A DNA stretch of 19,492 bases from an uncultured Planctomycetaceae bacterium (GTDB taxonomy: Bacteria > Planctomycetota > Planctomycetia > Pirellulales > Pirellulaceae). Below, piece by piece: positions 1 through 8,078 of the stretch. Made by a program: the position numbers and the translations under genes. Location of the stretch: contig CAIXSC010000133.1 in assembly GCA_903921945.1 (NCBI GenBank), forward strand, positions 1 through 19,492. The letters are read 5' to 3'. The first letter of the stretch is position 1, and each line of letters begins with the position of its first letter. The notes under the pieces were generated by a model. The model did no database searches, had not been told where the DNA came from, and worked only from the letters and a program-made list of their open reading frames with translations.

Positions 1-457
1 CGGCCAAGGCGATGCGTTTGAACACCTCCTGCATGGCTGGCGAACTGCCGAGCATCCCGCCGACCGCCTCGGTCTGCGGCTTCCCCTCCGGCCGCTCCCG
101 CGCGGCCAACGCCCGCTCCCAAGCCGTCTGCGCTTTCGCCAAATCGAAGGGCTTCACCAAGTACTCAAACGCGCCGTTGCGAACCGCCGCGACCGCCGTT
201 TGGAGATCCCCGTACGCCGTCATGACCAGGATCGGCGTGCGCGGACAAAGCTCGCCAAGCCGCGCCATCGCCGCCAGCCCATCCATGCCGGGCAACCGCA
301 CGTCGAGCAGGATGACATCGGGTGTTTGCGCGGCGGCGGCGGTGAACGCCTGCTCGGCACTCGCCGCCGTCATCACCTCGTGGCCCAGTTCGCGGCCCAG
401 GCGCGCGAGCGCCCAGACAATGCTCGGTTCATCATCCACCACCAGCAACCGCGCCAT
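1..457 (-). CDS. NtrC-family sigma-54-dependent response regulator (partial, N-terminal part)
   Basis: This is the first 152 codons of a response regulator that continues past the left edge. The product opens MARLLVVDDEPSIVWALARL, a receiver-domain start with the acidic pair DDE. It then shows the phosphoacceptor context DVILLDVRLPGMDG, the Thr/Ser switch strand ILVMTAYGD and the conserved Lys in EYLVKPFD. After the receiver domain comes GMLGSSPAMQEVFKRIALA, the usual opening of the AAA+ sigma-54 activation domain of NtrC-type regulators. The protein should therefore switch on sigma-54 promoters when phosphorylated. Its ATG lies one base after the TAA of the upstream kinase gene, so the two are almost certainly co-transcribed and translationally coupled, making the kinase the cognate partner. 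The rest of the AAA+ domain and any DNA-binding domain lie outside the window, so the targets cannot be inferred. Confidence 0.93.
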   Translation of the reverse strand, partial: MARLLVVDDEPSIVWALARLGRELGHEVMTAASAEQAFTAAAAQTPDVILLDVRLPGMDGLAAMARLGELCPRTPILVMTAYGDLQTAVAAVRNGAFEYLVKPFDLAKAQTAWERALAARERPEGKPQTEAVGGMLGSSPAMQEVFKRIALA

Positions 458-458
458 C

Positions 459-2066
459 TTATTGAGCCTCCCCGAACCATCGCGGCAACCGGACGGTGAA
501 CCGCGTCCAACCGCCTTCCCGCCGCCAAGCAATCCCGCCGCCATGACGCTCGGCGACCTCCCGCGCAATCGCCAATCCTAGTCCCGCCCCGTCCGGTTTG
601 CTCGACACCAGCGGTTCGAACACCCGGTCGCGCACCGACTCGGGTGGTCCCATCCCCGTGTCGGACACTTCCCACTCAATCAGGTCGGCCCCGACACGGA
701 GCGTTGCTTCGACGACGCCGTGTTCGGTCGCGCCCCGTTCGGTCGCGCCGCGCTCGGTCGCGCCGCGCTCGGTCACGCCGCGCTCGGTCGCGCCGCGCTC
801 GGTCAGTCGCGTCTCGGTCAGTCGCGTCTCGGTCAGTCGCGGCTCGGACAGTCGCGGCTCGGACGAGCTCGCTCTTCGGGTACTGGCTTCCGCGGCGGCC
901 TCGACCGCATTCAATAGCAGATTGACGGCCAGTTGCGCCAGCGAATCGGCGTCGCCACGGATCGGCGCCGGACCGGCTGGCGGCACCCAACGCAACTCGA
1001 CGCCCAAATGCCCGCACCGCGGCTGGATCAGCGGCAGCACGCCCGCGATCACGTCGGTCCAATCCAGGGGCCGCAACGGTCCGGACTGGCCGCGCCCCAA
1101 CGCCAAAAAACGCCGCACATACTCTTCAATCGATTCAAGTTGGCGGCCGGCGACGTCCAACGCCTCGTCGTCCGAACGACCGCAAGCACGGCGATGCAGG
1201 TCGAGCGCCATGCGGCACCCGGTGACGGCGTTTCGCAACTGATGCGCCATCCCGCCCGCCAATTGGTCCAGCGTGCGGAGCTGCTCCTGGCGGCGGACTC
1301 GGGATTCATACCCAACCAACCGTTCTGCCAGTTGATTGACCGCGCGAGTCAAATCGCGCAGCTCGTCGTCGCGTCCCGGTAACGGCAGCGGCTCGTACTG
1401 ACCGGCCGCAATCCGATCCACTTGGTCACGGAGCCGCGCCACCGGCCGAGTCACTCGAAGGGCCAGTCCACCTCCCACCAGCATGACAGCGGCGACCGCC
1501 GACAGACCGACCGCTAACGGTGGCACCACCGCGTCGCGCCACGCCCGTTGAAACCGGGCCTCGGGATAGAACGAATGCAATACCAGGACGCGGCCGCCGT
1601 CGACCGGCCGCCGCAGCCGCAGCGACGTGTGAAGATAAGGCTGATGATCCAGCCACACCTGCCGCTCGCTCGGCTCGGTTGATGAGGACTGCGTCGAGAG
1701 CGGTTTTGTCGAGAGCGGCTTCGTCGATGGCGATTCGGGGGTGTCGGATGGCGCTGTTTCGGCCCATTCGGAGGCGAAGTCCTGCGCGGCGTTCGCGATG
1801 GCTGGGGTGGCGGCGAGCGGCTTGCCGGTGGTGTCGACCAACAGGTATTCGGCGCCGGACAAGCCGCGCAGCTGGAGCAAAACGTTTTCCGTCAGCGGGA
1901 AGGTGGAGCGTTGCAACGTTTCGCCGGTTTCCAGCCATTGTCGCTCGATCTGACGCTGAGCTTGACGGCCGACGAGCCAAATGTCGACGACCGCGAGCAA
2001 GAGCAACGTCACGAGTGTGACGCCGGCCATGGGCCCCATCAATTGGTATCGCAAGGGCCTTCGCAT
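459..2066 (-). CDS. Membrane sensor histidine kinase with HAMP domain and a tandem-repeat insert in the ATPase domain
   Basis: This is a 535-residue sensor kinase. Two hydrophobic segments (about residues 14-32 and 183-203) bracket a periplasmic sensor region. A HAMP linker (about 204-255) follows, then a dimerisation/phosphoacceptor helix with GGMAHQLRNAVTG (His275). The ATP-binding domain has an N-box NLLLNAVEAAAEA near 382-394, a G1 box SDTGMG near 468-473 and a G2 box GAGLGLAI near 493-500. Two low-complexity stretches interrupt it. One is STKPLSTKPL-like (about 113-133) in the sensor region. The other is a run of about ten pentapeptides of the type TERGA/TETRL (about 400-452) between the N-box helix and the next strand. 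Both come from 15-bp DNA repeats. All catalytic boxes survive on either side, so the kinase is probably active. The gene is co-transcribed with the NtrC-type regulator. The sensed signal is unknown. Confidence 0.93.
   Translation of the reverse strand: MRRPLRYQLMGPMAGVTLVTLLLLAVVDIWLVGRQAQRQIERQWLETGETLQRSTFPLTENVLLQLRGLSGAEYLLVDTTGKPLAATPAIANAAQDFASEWAETAPSDTPESPSTKPLSTKPLSTQSSSTEPSERQVWLDHQPYLHTSLRLRRPVDGGRVLVLHSFYPEARFQRAWRDAVVPPLAVGLSAVAAVMLVGGGLALRVTRPVARLRDQVDRIAAGQYEPLPLPGRDDELRDLTRAVNQLAERLVGYESRVRRQEQLRTLDQLAGGMAHQLRNAVTGCRMALDLHRRACGRSDDEALDVAGRQLESIEEYVRRFLALGRGQSGPLRPLDWTDVIAGVLPLIQPRCGHLGVELRWVPPAGPAPIRGDADSLAQLAVNLLLNAVEAAAEASTRRASSSEPRLSEPRLTETRLTETRLTERGATERGVTERGATERGATERGATEHGVVEATLRVGADLIEWEVSDTGMGPPESVRDRVFEPLVSSKPDGAGLGLAIAREVAERHGGGIAWRREGGWTRFTVRLPRWFGEAQ
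711..860 (-). repeat. 15-bp tandem repeat array, about 10 units, inside the kinase gene
   Basis: On the plus strand the unit is close to GGTCGCGCCGCGCTC, drifting to GGTCAGTCGCGTCTC towards the right. Nine full units run at 726-740, 741-755, 756-770 and so on to 846-860, with a degenerate tenth at 711-725. Read on the coding strand, each unit adds one pentapeptide of the type (T/S)E(R/T/P)(G/R)(A/V/L). Because the period is a multiple of three the frame is kept. Confidence 0.95.
1693..1722 (-). repeat. 15-bp tandem duplication in the kinase sensor region
   Basis: The units GTCGAGAGCGGTTTT (1693-1707) and GTCGAGAGCGGCTTC (1708-1722) are direct repeats differing at two bases, followed by a partial third copy. 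They encode the peptides STKPL STKPL ST in the periplasmic part of the kinase. The sequence is unrelated to the array at 711-860 in the same gene. Confidence 0.85.
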
Positions 2067-2236
2067 CGCGGGTGCTGGAATATCCCCGCCTCTCGGAGGG
2101 AATTCCCCCCGGCCGGCGAAAGTGTACGTTGTGGCGTCAAATCACTACGGCGTTACGGTGTCTTGGACCATGGACGTCGCGACATGCTGGATGTCGCGAA
2201 CATTGGCACTCGGGCCCACGTTGGAGCATTGTAACT
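2067..2236. promoter_or_regulatory. Divergent intergenic region between two kinase genes
   Basis: This 170-bp stretch separates the start of the minus-strand membrane kinase from the start of the plus-strand soluble kinase, so it should hold promoters for both. I could not assign convincing -35/-10 or -24/-12 elements by eye. The clearest internal structure is the inverted repeat at 2177-2199. An open frame runs through the region in phase with the plus-strand kinase, but the peptide it would add (from an ATG at 2072) does not look like a protein domain. Confidence 0.5.
2177..2199. promoter_or_regulatory. Perfect 9-bp inverted repeat, candidate operator
   Basis: TCGCGACAT at 2177-2185 and its exact reverse complement ATGTCGCGA at 2191-2199 are separated by GCTGG. 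The palindrome sits 38 bp before the chosen GTG start of the plus-strand kinase and about 110 bp from the start of the divergent kinase. It could bind a dimeric regulator or form an RNA hairpin in the leader. The palindrome is seen directly; the function is inferred. Confidence 0.45.
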
Positions 2237-3340
2237 GTGAACGACGGGAAACGAGTCGGGGAATTGGCGGAGCCCGCGGAGCCTGCGGAAACGCGGCTGC
2301 GAAACCTCGAAGAGCGCTGGCGATTGCTGATGGAGGTAACCAGTAACGCGATCTGGGACTTCGACGCGACGGCCAACCGCGTGTGGCGGAACGAAGCCTA
2401 CCTCCGGATGTTCGGCCCCAGGGACGAAGGGCCAACTTCGTGGATCGAATGCCACCACTGGTGGTCGGACCGTATTCATCCCGATGATCGGGAACGGGTG
2501 GTGCAGTCGTTCGCGTCATCCGTGGAATCCGGCGCGAACGGCTGGCAGGCCCAATACCGCTACCGGCAGTGGGATGGCACCTACGCCTTGGTCGCCGACC
2601 GCGCTCGCTTCACCCGCGACGAATCAGGGCGACTCACCCGCGCCCTCGGCGCCGTTCAAGATCTGACCACGCTGAATACCTCGCAAACCCGCCTGGCCGA
2701 ACGCGAATTCACCATCCGCCGCATGTTCGAGATGCAGGAACGCGAACGGCGGCTGATTTCGCACGACATCCATGATGGATTGGCTCAAACGCTCTTCGGC
2801 GCCCTCATGAATATCGAGGCCGCGCAGGCGAAGTTCGAGGACGACGTCGGGATCGAATTGGAGCGGGCGCTGGAACTCACCCGCAAGGCGATGCGCGAAT
2901 GCCGCCGCTTGATCAACGACCTGCGACCGCTGGTGATCGAAGAATGCGGAGTCGAAGAGGCGATCCGCCATCTGATCGCCGAGTCGATGCGGATGGCCGA
3001 ATGCCACTTCCAATTCGACTGCCAATTGAAAACCGACCGCTTCGAACCGCTCTTCGAAGGCGTCGTGTTCCGCATCGTCCAAGAAGCGGTCAGCAACTCG
3101 ATGCGGCATGGACGGGCCACCAGCATCCGCATCGAAATGGCGCAAGACGACCAACAGCTTGAAATCCGAATCGACGACGACGGCATCGGCTTCGATCCCG
3201 ACCGGATTCCATCGGACCGGTTCGGCGTCCGCGGCATTCAGGAACGCGCGCGACTCTATCGCGGCTCGGCCCAGTTCAACCCGCGGCCGGGCGGCGGCAC
3301 ACGACTCGATGTCCGACTTGCGATCCCCGAAACTCCTTGA
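2237..3340 (+). CDS. Cytoplasmic PAS-domain histidine kinase, HisKA_3 (NarX/LiaS-type)
   Basis: This is a 367-residue soluble kinase with no membrane segment. A PAS fold (about residues 24-143) carries the typical strand pairs around AIWDFDATANRVWRNEAY and GAVQDLT. A short coiled linker follows, then the HisKA_3 phosphoacceptor motif RRLISHDIHDGLAQTLFGAL (His179). The ATPase domain has an N-box near 281-292 (QEAVSNSMRHG), DDDGIGFD near 313-320 and a Gly-rich region near 330-355. I chose the GTG at 2237 because TTGGAG lies about 10 bases upstream and the PAS domain begins soon after. The in-frame ATG at 2072 would add 55 residues of non-domain-like sequence and would cover the palindrome. Kinases of this class usually pair with NarL-type regulators, none of which is visible here, so this one is an orphan within the window. 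It is divergent from the membrane kinase. Confidence 0.88.
   Translation: MNDGKRVGELAEPAEPAETRLRNLEERWRLLMEVTSNAIWDFDATANRVWRNEAYLRMFGPRDEGPTSWIECHHWWSDRIHPDDRERVVQSFASSVESGANGWQAQYRYRQWDGTYALVADRARFTRDESGRLTRALGAVQDLTTLNTSQTRLAEREFTIRRMFEMQERERRLISHDIHDGLAQTLFGALMNIEAAQAKFEDDVGIELERALELTRKAMRECRRLINDLRPLVIEECGVEEAIRHLIAESMRMAECHFQFDCQLKTDRFEPLFEGVVFRIVQEAVSNSMRHGRATSIRIEMAQDDQQLEIRIDDDGIGFDPDRIPSDRFGVRGIQERARLYRGSAQFNPRPGGGTRLDVRLAIPETP
2267..2293 (+). repeat. 9-bp tandem repeat at the start of the soluble kinase
   Basis: GCGGAGCCC, GCGGAGCCT and GCGGAAACG follow one another at 2267-2275, 2276-2284 and 2285-2293. They encode EPAEPAE in the N-terminal tail just before the PAS domain. Confidence 0.7.
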
Positions 3341-3520
3341 ACGCTTGCGAACAGCACCGCGCGTGGGGCGGAACAACCGGGAAGACAGCTCGGCGGAGCC
3401 GCCACAATGGTAGTGTCAGTGCTACTCGCTACGAAACGGAAGAGGCAAGACGCAAGATCCGTTCTCTTCGACAGCCCGTTAGGGAAGCGATGCTTCGGTC
3501 GCCACTAAAAGTCTTTGTGG
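3341..3520. other. Convergent intergenic region, no gene seen
   Basis: This 180-bp stretch lies between the ends of the plus-strand kinase and the minus-strand DUF1501 gene. Convergent genes need terminators here, but I see no strong stem followed by a T-run on either strand. The best candidate is a weak GCGA/TCGC stem around 3487-3502. Confidence 0.4.
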
Positions 3521-4933
3521 TTACGCGAAGATTTCGCGTGCCACAGCGCCGCGGACATCGGTCAAGCGGAAGTCGCGGCCGGCGTAGGCGTACGTCAACT
3601 GTTCGTGGTCCAACCCCATGAGTGCAAGCAGCGTGGCGTGGAGATCGGTCGTGTGCATCCGTCCTTCCACGCCGCGAATCCCGTATTCGTCGCTGGCTCC
3701 ATGGGTGTAGCCCGCTTTCACTCCGGCGCCGACCAGGAACATCGGGTATCCGGTGATATTGTGATCGCGGCCGTCGGCGCCTTGGGCCGTTGGCTGCCGC
3801 CCGAATTCGCTGCCGAAAAGCACCAGCGTCTCGTTGAGCAGTCCACGTTGTTCGAGATCGCCGAGCAGCGCGGCGACCGGCTGGTCGATCGAGCCGCAGC
3901 GGTCGAGCAAACCTTTGTGCAGGTTATTGTGGTGGTCCCAGCCGGGCTGGCAGATTTCCACGAAACGCACACCGGCCTCCGAAAGCCGTCGCGCAAACAA
4001 ACACTGCCGAGCGAATCCGCCAGGCGCCCCGTCTTTGATGCCATAGGCATCCAGGACATGCCGCGGTTCCTGGCTATAGTCCAGCAGCGCGGGCACTTTA
4101 TCCTGCATCCGGAATCCCAGCTCGAAGGTTTCAATGATGCCTTCCACCGCGTCGATTTGGCCGCTGGACCGTGTCAAATCGCGATTCATCGCTTGGACCA
4201 GATCGAGCTGCTTCCGCTGCAGTTCGCGAGCGACGCTGGGGCGGAGATTCGGCAAATTGCCCATGTCGTCGAGCCGCGTCCCCTGGAAATGCGCAGGCAG
4301 GAACGCGCTGCCATAATTCACCGCGCCGCCAAAATTGGGCGGCGGATTGATCGTGATGTACCCCGGCAAATCCTGGTTCTCACTCCCTAAGCCATACAGC
4401 AGCCACGCTCCCATGCTCGGCCGGGTGAGCGCCGCGTTGGCACTGCCGGTGTGCAGTTGCACGACCGCCTGCGGATGCGCGGGGGTGTCGGTGTAGAGCC
4501 CCCGCAACCAGCACATCTTGTCCGCATGCTGGGCCAGCTTCGGCAAAAGCTCGGAAAACCAACTGCCCGTTTCGCCATACTGCTGGAACTTGAATTTCGA
4601 GCCCGTTAACTTGCCGCCGCCCGGTCCCGGCTTGCCATCATCCGCCTGCAGCTTCGGCTTGTACTCGAACGTGTCATGCTGCGACATCGCGCCGTTCATG
4701 TGAACGAAGATGATCCGCTTCGCTTTGGCGGCGAAATGCGGAGCCTTCGGCGCCAATGGCTGCCGGCGCGCGTCGCCAACGCCCCCTGCGCCGCCGCTAG
4801 CCGGCCCGCCGCCCGCTTCCGCCCGCGCCGCACGCTCGCCCAACAGTCCGGCGAGCGCAACCATCCCAAAACCGGCTCCCGCAGTCCGCAACCAATGCCG
4901 ACGGGAAGGCACCCAAGGAGTTTGGTAGAACAT
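3521..4933 (-). CDS. DUF1501 family secreted protein (sulfatase-like fold)
   Basis: This is a 470-residue protein with an N-terminal Tat-like signal: RRHWLRTAG at residues 11-19 followed by a hydrophobic stretch and an Ala-rich cleavage region near 35-40. The body carries hallmarks of DUF1501, a planctomycete-expanded family with an alkaline-phosphatase/sulfatase-like fold: FVHMNGAMSQHDTFEYKP (about 76-93), GWDHH (331-335), GSEFGRQP (374-381) and GRDHN (388-392). The spaced Asp/His/Glu residues are the likely metal site, but the substrate of this family is not established. It lies 115 bp downstream of the DUF1549/DUF1553 gene on the same strand. That pairing is very common in planctomycetes, where such pairs are thought to act together in the periplasm on complex carbohydrate or sulfated substrates. 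No clear ribosome binding site precedes the ATG. Confidence 0.93.
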   Translation of the reverse strand: MFYQTPWVPSRRHWLRTAGAGFGMVALAGLLGERAARAEAGGGPASGGAGGVGDARRQPLAPKAPHFAAKAKRIIFVHMNGAMSQHDTFEYKPKLQADDGKPGPGGGKLTGSKFKFQQYGETGSWFSELLPKLAQHADKMCWLRGLYTDTPAHPQAVVQLHTGSANAALTRPSMGAWLLYGLGSENQDLPGYITINPPPNFGGAVNYGSAFLPAHFQGTRLDDMGNLPNLRPSVARELQRKQLDLVQAMNRDLTRSSGQIDAVEGIIETFELGFRMQDKVPALLDYSQEPRHVLDAYGIKDGAPGGFARQCLFARRLSEAGVRFVEICQPGWDHHNNLHKGLLDRCGSIDQPVAALLGDLEQRGLLNETLVLFGSEFGRQPTAQGADGRDHNITGYPMFLVGAGVKAGYTHGASDEYGIRGVEGRMHTTDLHATLLALMGLDHEQLTYAYAGRDFRLTDVRGAVAREIFA

Positions 4934-5048
4934 GGCAACGGTTTCCGAAAGGGGAAAAAGGAAAGAGTCGGATGAGCGTTCTTAGGCCGCTCGCTCGGCA
5001 ATGTTACTCGGGAACCACACGGGCCCGCGACACTCGGACGCGAACCGC

Positions 5049-8000
5049 CTAACGCAAATAGCGGAACTCGGCGGCGGCGTACAGGGCTTGCGTGAACGCC
5101 ATCCAGGCAGCTTCCCGCGTCCCGTCCGCGACCACCTCGGCCTCCCGCGTCGCCACCCCCGATTGATCGATGTCATCGGGATTCGCCGGCGGCCGAGCCA
5201 CCGCCGGAGCGGTTGCTGGAGCGCCCGCGGTTGCCGGAGCGCCCGCGGTTGCCGGAGCGCCCGCGGTTGCCGGAGCGCCCGCGTTTGCTGGAGCGCCCGC
5301 GGTTGCTGGAGCGCCTGCGTTGGCTGGAGCGCCAGCCTCCGCTGGAGCGGCTTCGACAGGGGCTGCGGCTGGAGCGGCTTTCGTGGCCTTGCCTTTCTTG
5401 CGGGCGGCTGCGGATCGGGACTTGCCTTTCGCGGTGGCAGAAGGGTCGTCGGTAGCCGCGCGAGCGACCGATGATGCCGCGTCCGCTTGGCTATCGCGAT
5501 CGCCAAGCGTCGCCGCGTAGTCGTTGAGAAACGATTCGACACGGGCGACTTCCAAACTGCTCGGCTCGCGACCAAGCACTCGCAGGTAAGCCGAGCGAAT
5601 CCGTTGATCGTCCGCGGCGGCGTTTTCGCCGAGCAGTTCGCGAGCGAGCGTCAACGCGTTCTGCCGCACGAAGCCGCCGTTAAGCAGGAACAACGCTTGG
5701 CTGGGAACTGTGGTGACGTCGCGGCTGCCGCTGACGAGCGTCGGGTCGACCGGGTCGAACGCTTCGAGTGACTTGGGAGTCAATCCCCGAAGCTGTGGCA
5801 GGTAGACGCTGCGAGCACGCGATTCGCTTGCGTGGTCGTGGAGGCCTTTCGCTTCCGGTCCGTTATCCCGCATTTCAACCATTCTCAGTTTTCGAACGGG
5901 CGAAGCTTCGGGCCGCGAACCGTCCAGTTTGCCGGCCGACGCCAACATCGCGTCGCGAATCTCCTCGGCGGTCAAACGGCGTGGCGAGTGGCGCCAGAGC
6001 CACTTGTTTTCGGGATCCCGTTCGAGATGCGCAGGCGTGGAGTCGCTTGCGAGTTGGTAAGTGCGGCTGAGCACCAGCCGACGCACCAGCCGCTTCAGGG
6101 ACCAACCGTCCGCGATGGTCGTGGCGGCCAGATGATCGAGCAGTTCCGGGTGGCTCGGCTTCTCGCCGGTCACGCCAAAGTTGTCGACCGACACGACGAG
6201 GCCCCGCGCGAACAATTTGGACCAGACGCGATTGGTGAACACACGCGCGGTCAGCGGATTGGAGTCACTGACGATCCATTCGGCCAGTTCCCGCCGGCCG
6301 CTTTCCGCCGGGTTCACCGGAACAGAGCCGGGCACTGGCACCGCTGAAATGAATCCGCGGGGAACGACCGGTCCCGTCTTTTCCGCTTCGCCGCGAACGC
6401 GCAGCGCCGTGTCCGCGATCTTTTCCGCATCGCGCACGCCATGCGTGACGTAGCCGCGTTCCGCGGGGTCGTTAGCGGCGTTCACTTTCGCTTGCAGCGC
6501 ATCGAACTTAAGCTTCAGCGAGCGTTGATGCGGCACGCCATCCGGCCCCTGCTTCAGCCCTTCCGGCTTATTTCGGACCGCTTCCCAGGCTCGCTTGGCC
6601 TCGGCGGCCTCCGCCTCAAGTTTCGCCAACTCATCCGGAGCGATGCTCGCGCCATCGTCGCCCATCAGCGGCACCAGCCGCTTGGGAACGTAGTAAGCCA
6701 ACCCGCCGCCACCCATCAAACTCTTCACACCCGCGTACATTTCGGTGCTGGTGAAAATGCCTGCCAGGGCGTAGTAATCGGCCTGCGGAACAGGATCGAA
6801 CTTGTGATCGTGGCAGCGGGCACAACTGACCGTCAGTCCCAGCAAGGCCCGCGAGACCACATCGATTTGCTCGTCGACGTTGTCCATCTGAAAGCGGATC
6901 GGGAACCGCTGATTGACGTCCTTCACGCCGAGCGCAAGAAAACCGGTCGCGATCCGCTGGCGGTTGGCAGCGTCGTTGTCCGCCGCGGGCAGCAGGTCGC
7001 CCGCGATCTGTTCGCGGACGAACTGGGTGAACGGCATATCGCCATGGATGGCGTCGATCACGTAATCGCGGTACCGCCACGCATGAGGATAGGGAATGTT
7101 GCGGCTCGGCCCGGTGGACTCGCCGTAGCGGGCGACGTCAAGCCAATGACGCGCCCAGTGTTCGCCAAACGCGGACGACTTGAGCAATCGATCCACAACC
7201 GTCTCGAACGCTTCGGGGCGATCGTCCGCCAGAAAGGCCCGCAACTCGTCCACCGTCGGCGGCAATCCGGTAAGGTCGAACGTCACGCGCCGCAGCAGCG
7301 AAGCCTTGTCCGCGTCGGCGACCGGCGACAACCGTTCGGCCTCAAGCCGCGCAAGCACAAAGTGATCGATCGAGCTGCGCGGCCAAGCTTGGCCTTGGAC
7401 CGTTGGCGTCGCCGGTCGGCTGATCGGCTGCCAAGCCCAATGCGTCTTTCGCAGTTTGTCATAGTCCGCGGCCTCACGCTGCGTCTTGACCTCCAGAGCG
7501 GGCCACGCCGCCCCGTTTTCAATCCACCGCGCGAGCACCGCGATTTGCTCATCGGAAAGCGGCTCGCCCTCGGCGGGCATTCGTTTCTTCGCATCTTTGG
7601 CAACCCGCTTCAGGAGCAAACTCTCCTGCGGTTTGCCAGGAACCATGCCAGGACCGCTATTTCCGCCTTGCAGGAGTCCATTGCGGTCGTCGACTCGGAA
7701 CCCGCCCGCCGGCTTCGTATCCGCCGAGTGGCAGGCGACACAGTGCCGCTCGAAGATCGGCCGCACATGCCGCTCGAAGTATTCCACCTCCGCCGCCGAT
7801 TCGGCACCCCCGACGGTCGCGGGCACTCCGGCCAAACACAACCAACCTGCGGCCAGCGAACTGGCCGCAATCCACCCGATCGAAAGCCACCCCGTCGCAA
7901 ACCGGCCCGTCGCGAACCGGCCAGTCGCGAACGATACTGCGACGGGTAGAGCAGTGGCCGGCAGCGCGGCACCCGGCAGAGCCGCGATTGGCAAAGCCGC

Positions 8001-8078
8001 GCCTGGCAGAGCCGCGATGGGCCCGTCGGCCGGCACGCTCGAGTTTTCCCGCGATCCGTGATTCAGGCATCGGTTCAT
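5049..8078 (-). CDS. PSD1/planctomycete cytochrome c, DUF1549 and DUF1553 protein
   Basis: This is a protein of about 1009 residues. Numbered from the ATG at 8078, an N-terminal repeat region (about 17-62) leads into a hydrophobic export segment (about 62-88). A planctomycete cytochrome c-like domain with a CVACH heme motif (113-117) and FRVDDRNGLLQGG follows. DUF1549 (about 236-445) has LDVARYGESTG and a second CxxCH, CARCH (420-424), in the conserved CARCHDHKFDP block. DUF1553 has ELAEWIVSDSNPLTARVFTNR and ends AAWMAFTQALYAAAEFRYLR. Between the last DUF1553 helices sits a Lys/Ala-rich segment with hexapeptides AGAPAT (about 908-956). The frame continues upstream to a TTG at 8180, but the ATG at 8078 is the more plausible start; neither has a strong ribosome binding site. 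Probably exported and heme-binding; the reaction is unknown. It forms a pair with the DUF1501 gene. Confidence 0.92.
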   Translation of the reverse strand: MNRCLNHGSRENSSVPADGPIAALPGAALPIAALPGAALPATALPVAVSFATGRFATGRFATGWLSIGWIAASSLAAGWLCLAGVPATVGGAESAAEVEYFERHVRPIFERHCVACHSADTKPAGGFRVDDRNGLLQGGNSGPGMVPGKPQESLLLKRVAKDAKKRMPAEGEPLSDEQIAVLARWIENGAAWPALEVKTQREAADYDKLRKTHWAWQPISRPATPTVQGQAWPRSSIDHFVLARLEAERLSPVADADKASLLRRVTFDLTGLPPTVDELRAFLADDRPEAFETVVDRLLKSSAFGEHWARHWLDVARYGESTGPSRNIPYPHAWRYRDYVIDAIHGDMPFTQFVREQIAGDLLPAADNDAANRQRIATGFLALGVKDVNQRFPIRFQMDNVDEQIDVVSRALLGLTVSCARCHDHKFDPVPQADYYALAGIFTSTEMYAGVKSLMGGGGLAYYVPKRLVPLMGDDGASIAPDELAKLEAEAAEAKRAWEAVRNKPEGLKQGPDGVPHQRSLKLKFDALQAKVNAANDPAERGYVTHGVRDAEKIADTALRVRGEAEKTGPVVPRGFISAVPVPGSVPVNPAESGRRELAEWIVSDSNPLTARVFTNRVWSKLFARGLVVSVDNFGVTGEKPSHPELLDHLAATTIADGWSLKRLVRRLVLSRTYQLASDSTPAHLERDPENKWLWRHSPRRLTAEEIRDAMLASAGKLDGSRPEASPVRKLRMVEMRDNGPEAKGLHDHASESRARSVYLPQLRGLTPKSLEAFDPVDPTLVSGSRDVTTVPSQALFLLNGGFVRQNALTLARELLGENAAADDQRIRSAYLRVLGREPSSLEVARVESFLNDYAATLGDRDSQADAASSVARAATDDPSATAKGKSRSAAARKKGKATKAAPAAAPVEAAPAEAGAPANAGAPATAGAPANAGAPATAGAPATAGAPATAGAPATAPAVARPPANPDDIDQSGVATREAEVVADGTREAAWMAFTQALYAAAEFRYLR
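5211..5354 (-). repeat. 18-bp tandem repeat array in the DUF1553 region
   Basis: Seven units close to GGTTGCCGGAGCGCCCGC run at 18-bp steps from 5211 to 5336, with a decayed eighth to 5354. Two adjacent units (5229-5246, 5247-5264) are identical. On the coding strand they encode the hexapeptide AGAPAT/AGAPAN. The insert lies between the domain body and its conserved C-terminal helix, so it probably forms a flexible loop. Confidence 0.95.
7893..8027 (-). repeat. 15-bp tandem repeat array at the N-terminus of the DUF1549/DUF1553 protein
   Basis: Nine 15-bp steps run in two subfamilies. At 7893-7937 the unit is near CGTCGCGAACCGGCC, encoding FATGR. At 7953-8027 it is near CGCGCCTGGCAGAGC, encoding PGAAL/PIAAL. 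The step at 7938-7952 is more divergent. The peptides form a pentapeptide-periodic tail that runs into the membrane-export segment. Confidence 0.88.

Noticed and set aside
3515..4390. Open frame of 291 codons on the plus strand
   Set aside because: It lies antisense to the well-supported DUF1501 gene and has no recognisable motif.
6441..7949. Open frame of 502 codons on the plus strand
   Set aside because: It is antisense to the DUF1549/DUF1553 gene, whose domains and motifs are clear. Long antisense frames are expected in DNA of this GC content, and the product shows no domain signature.
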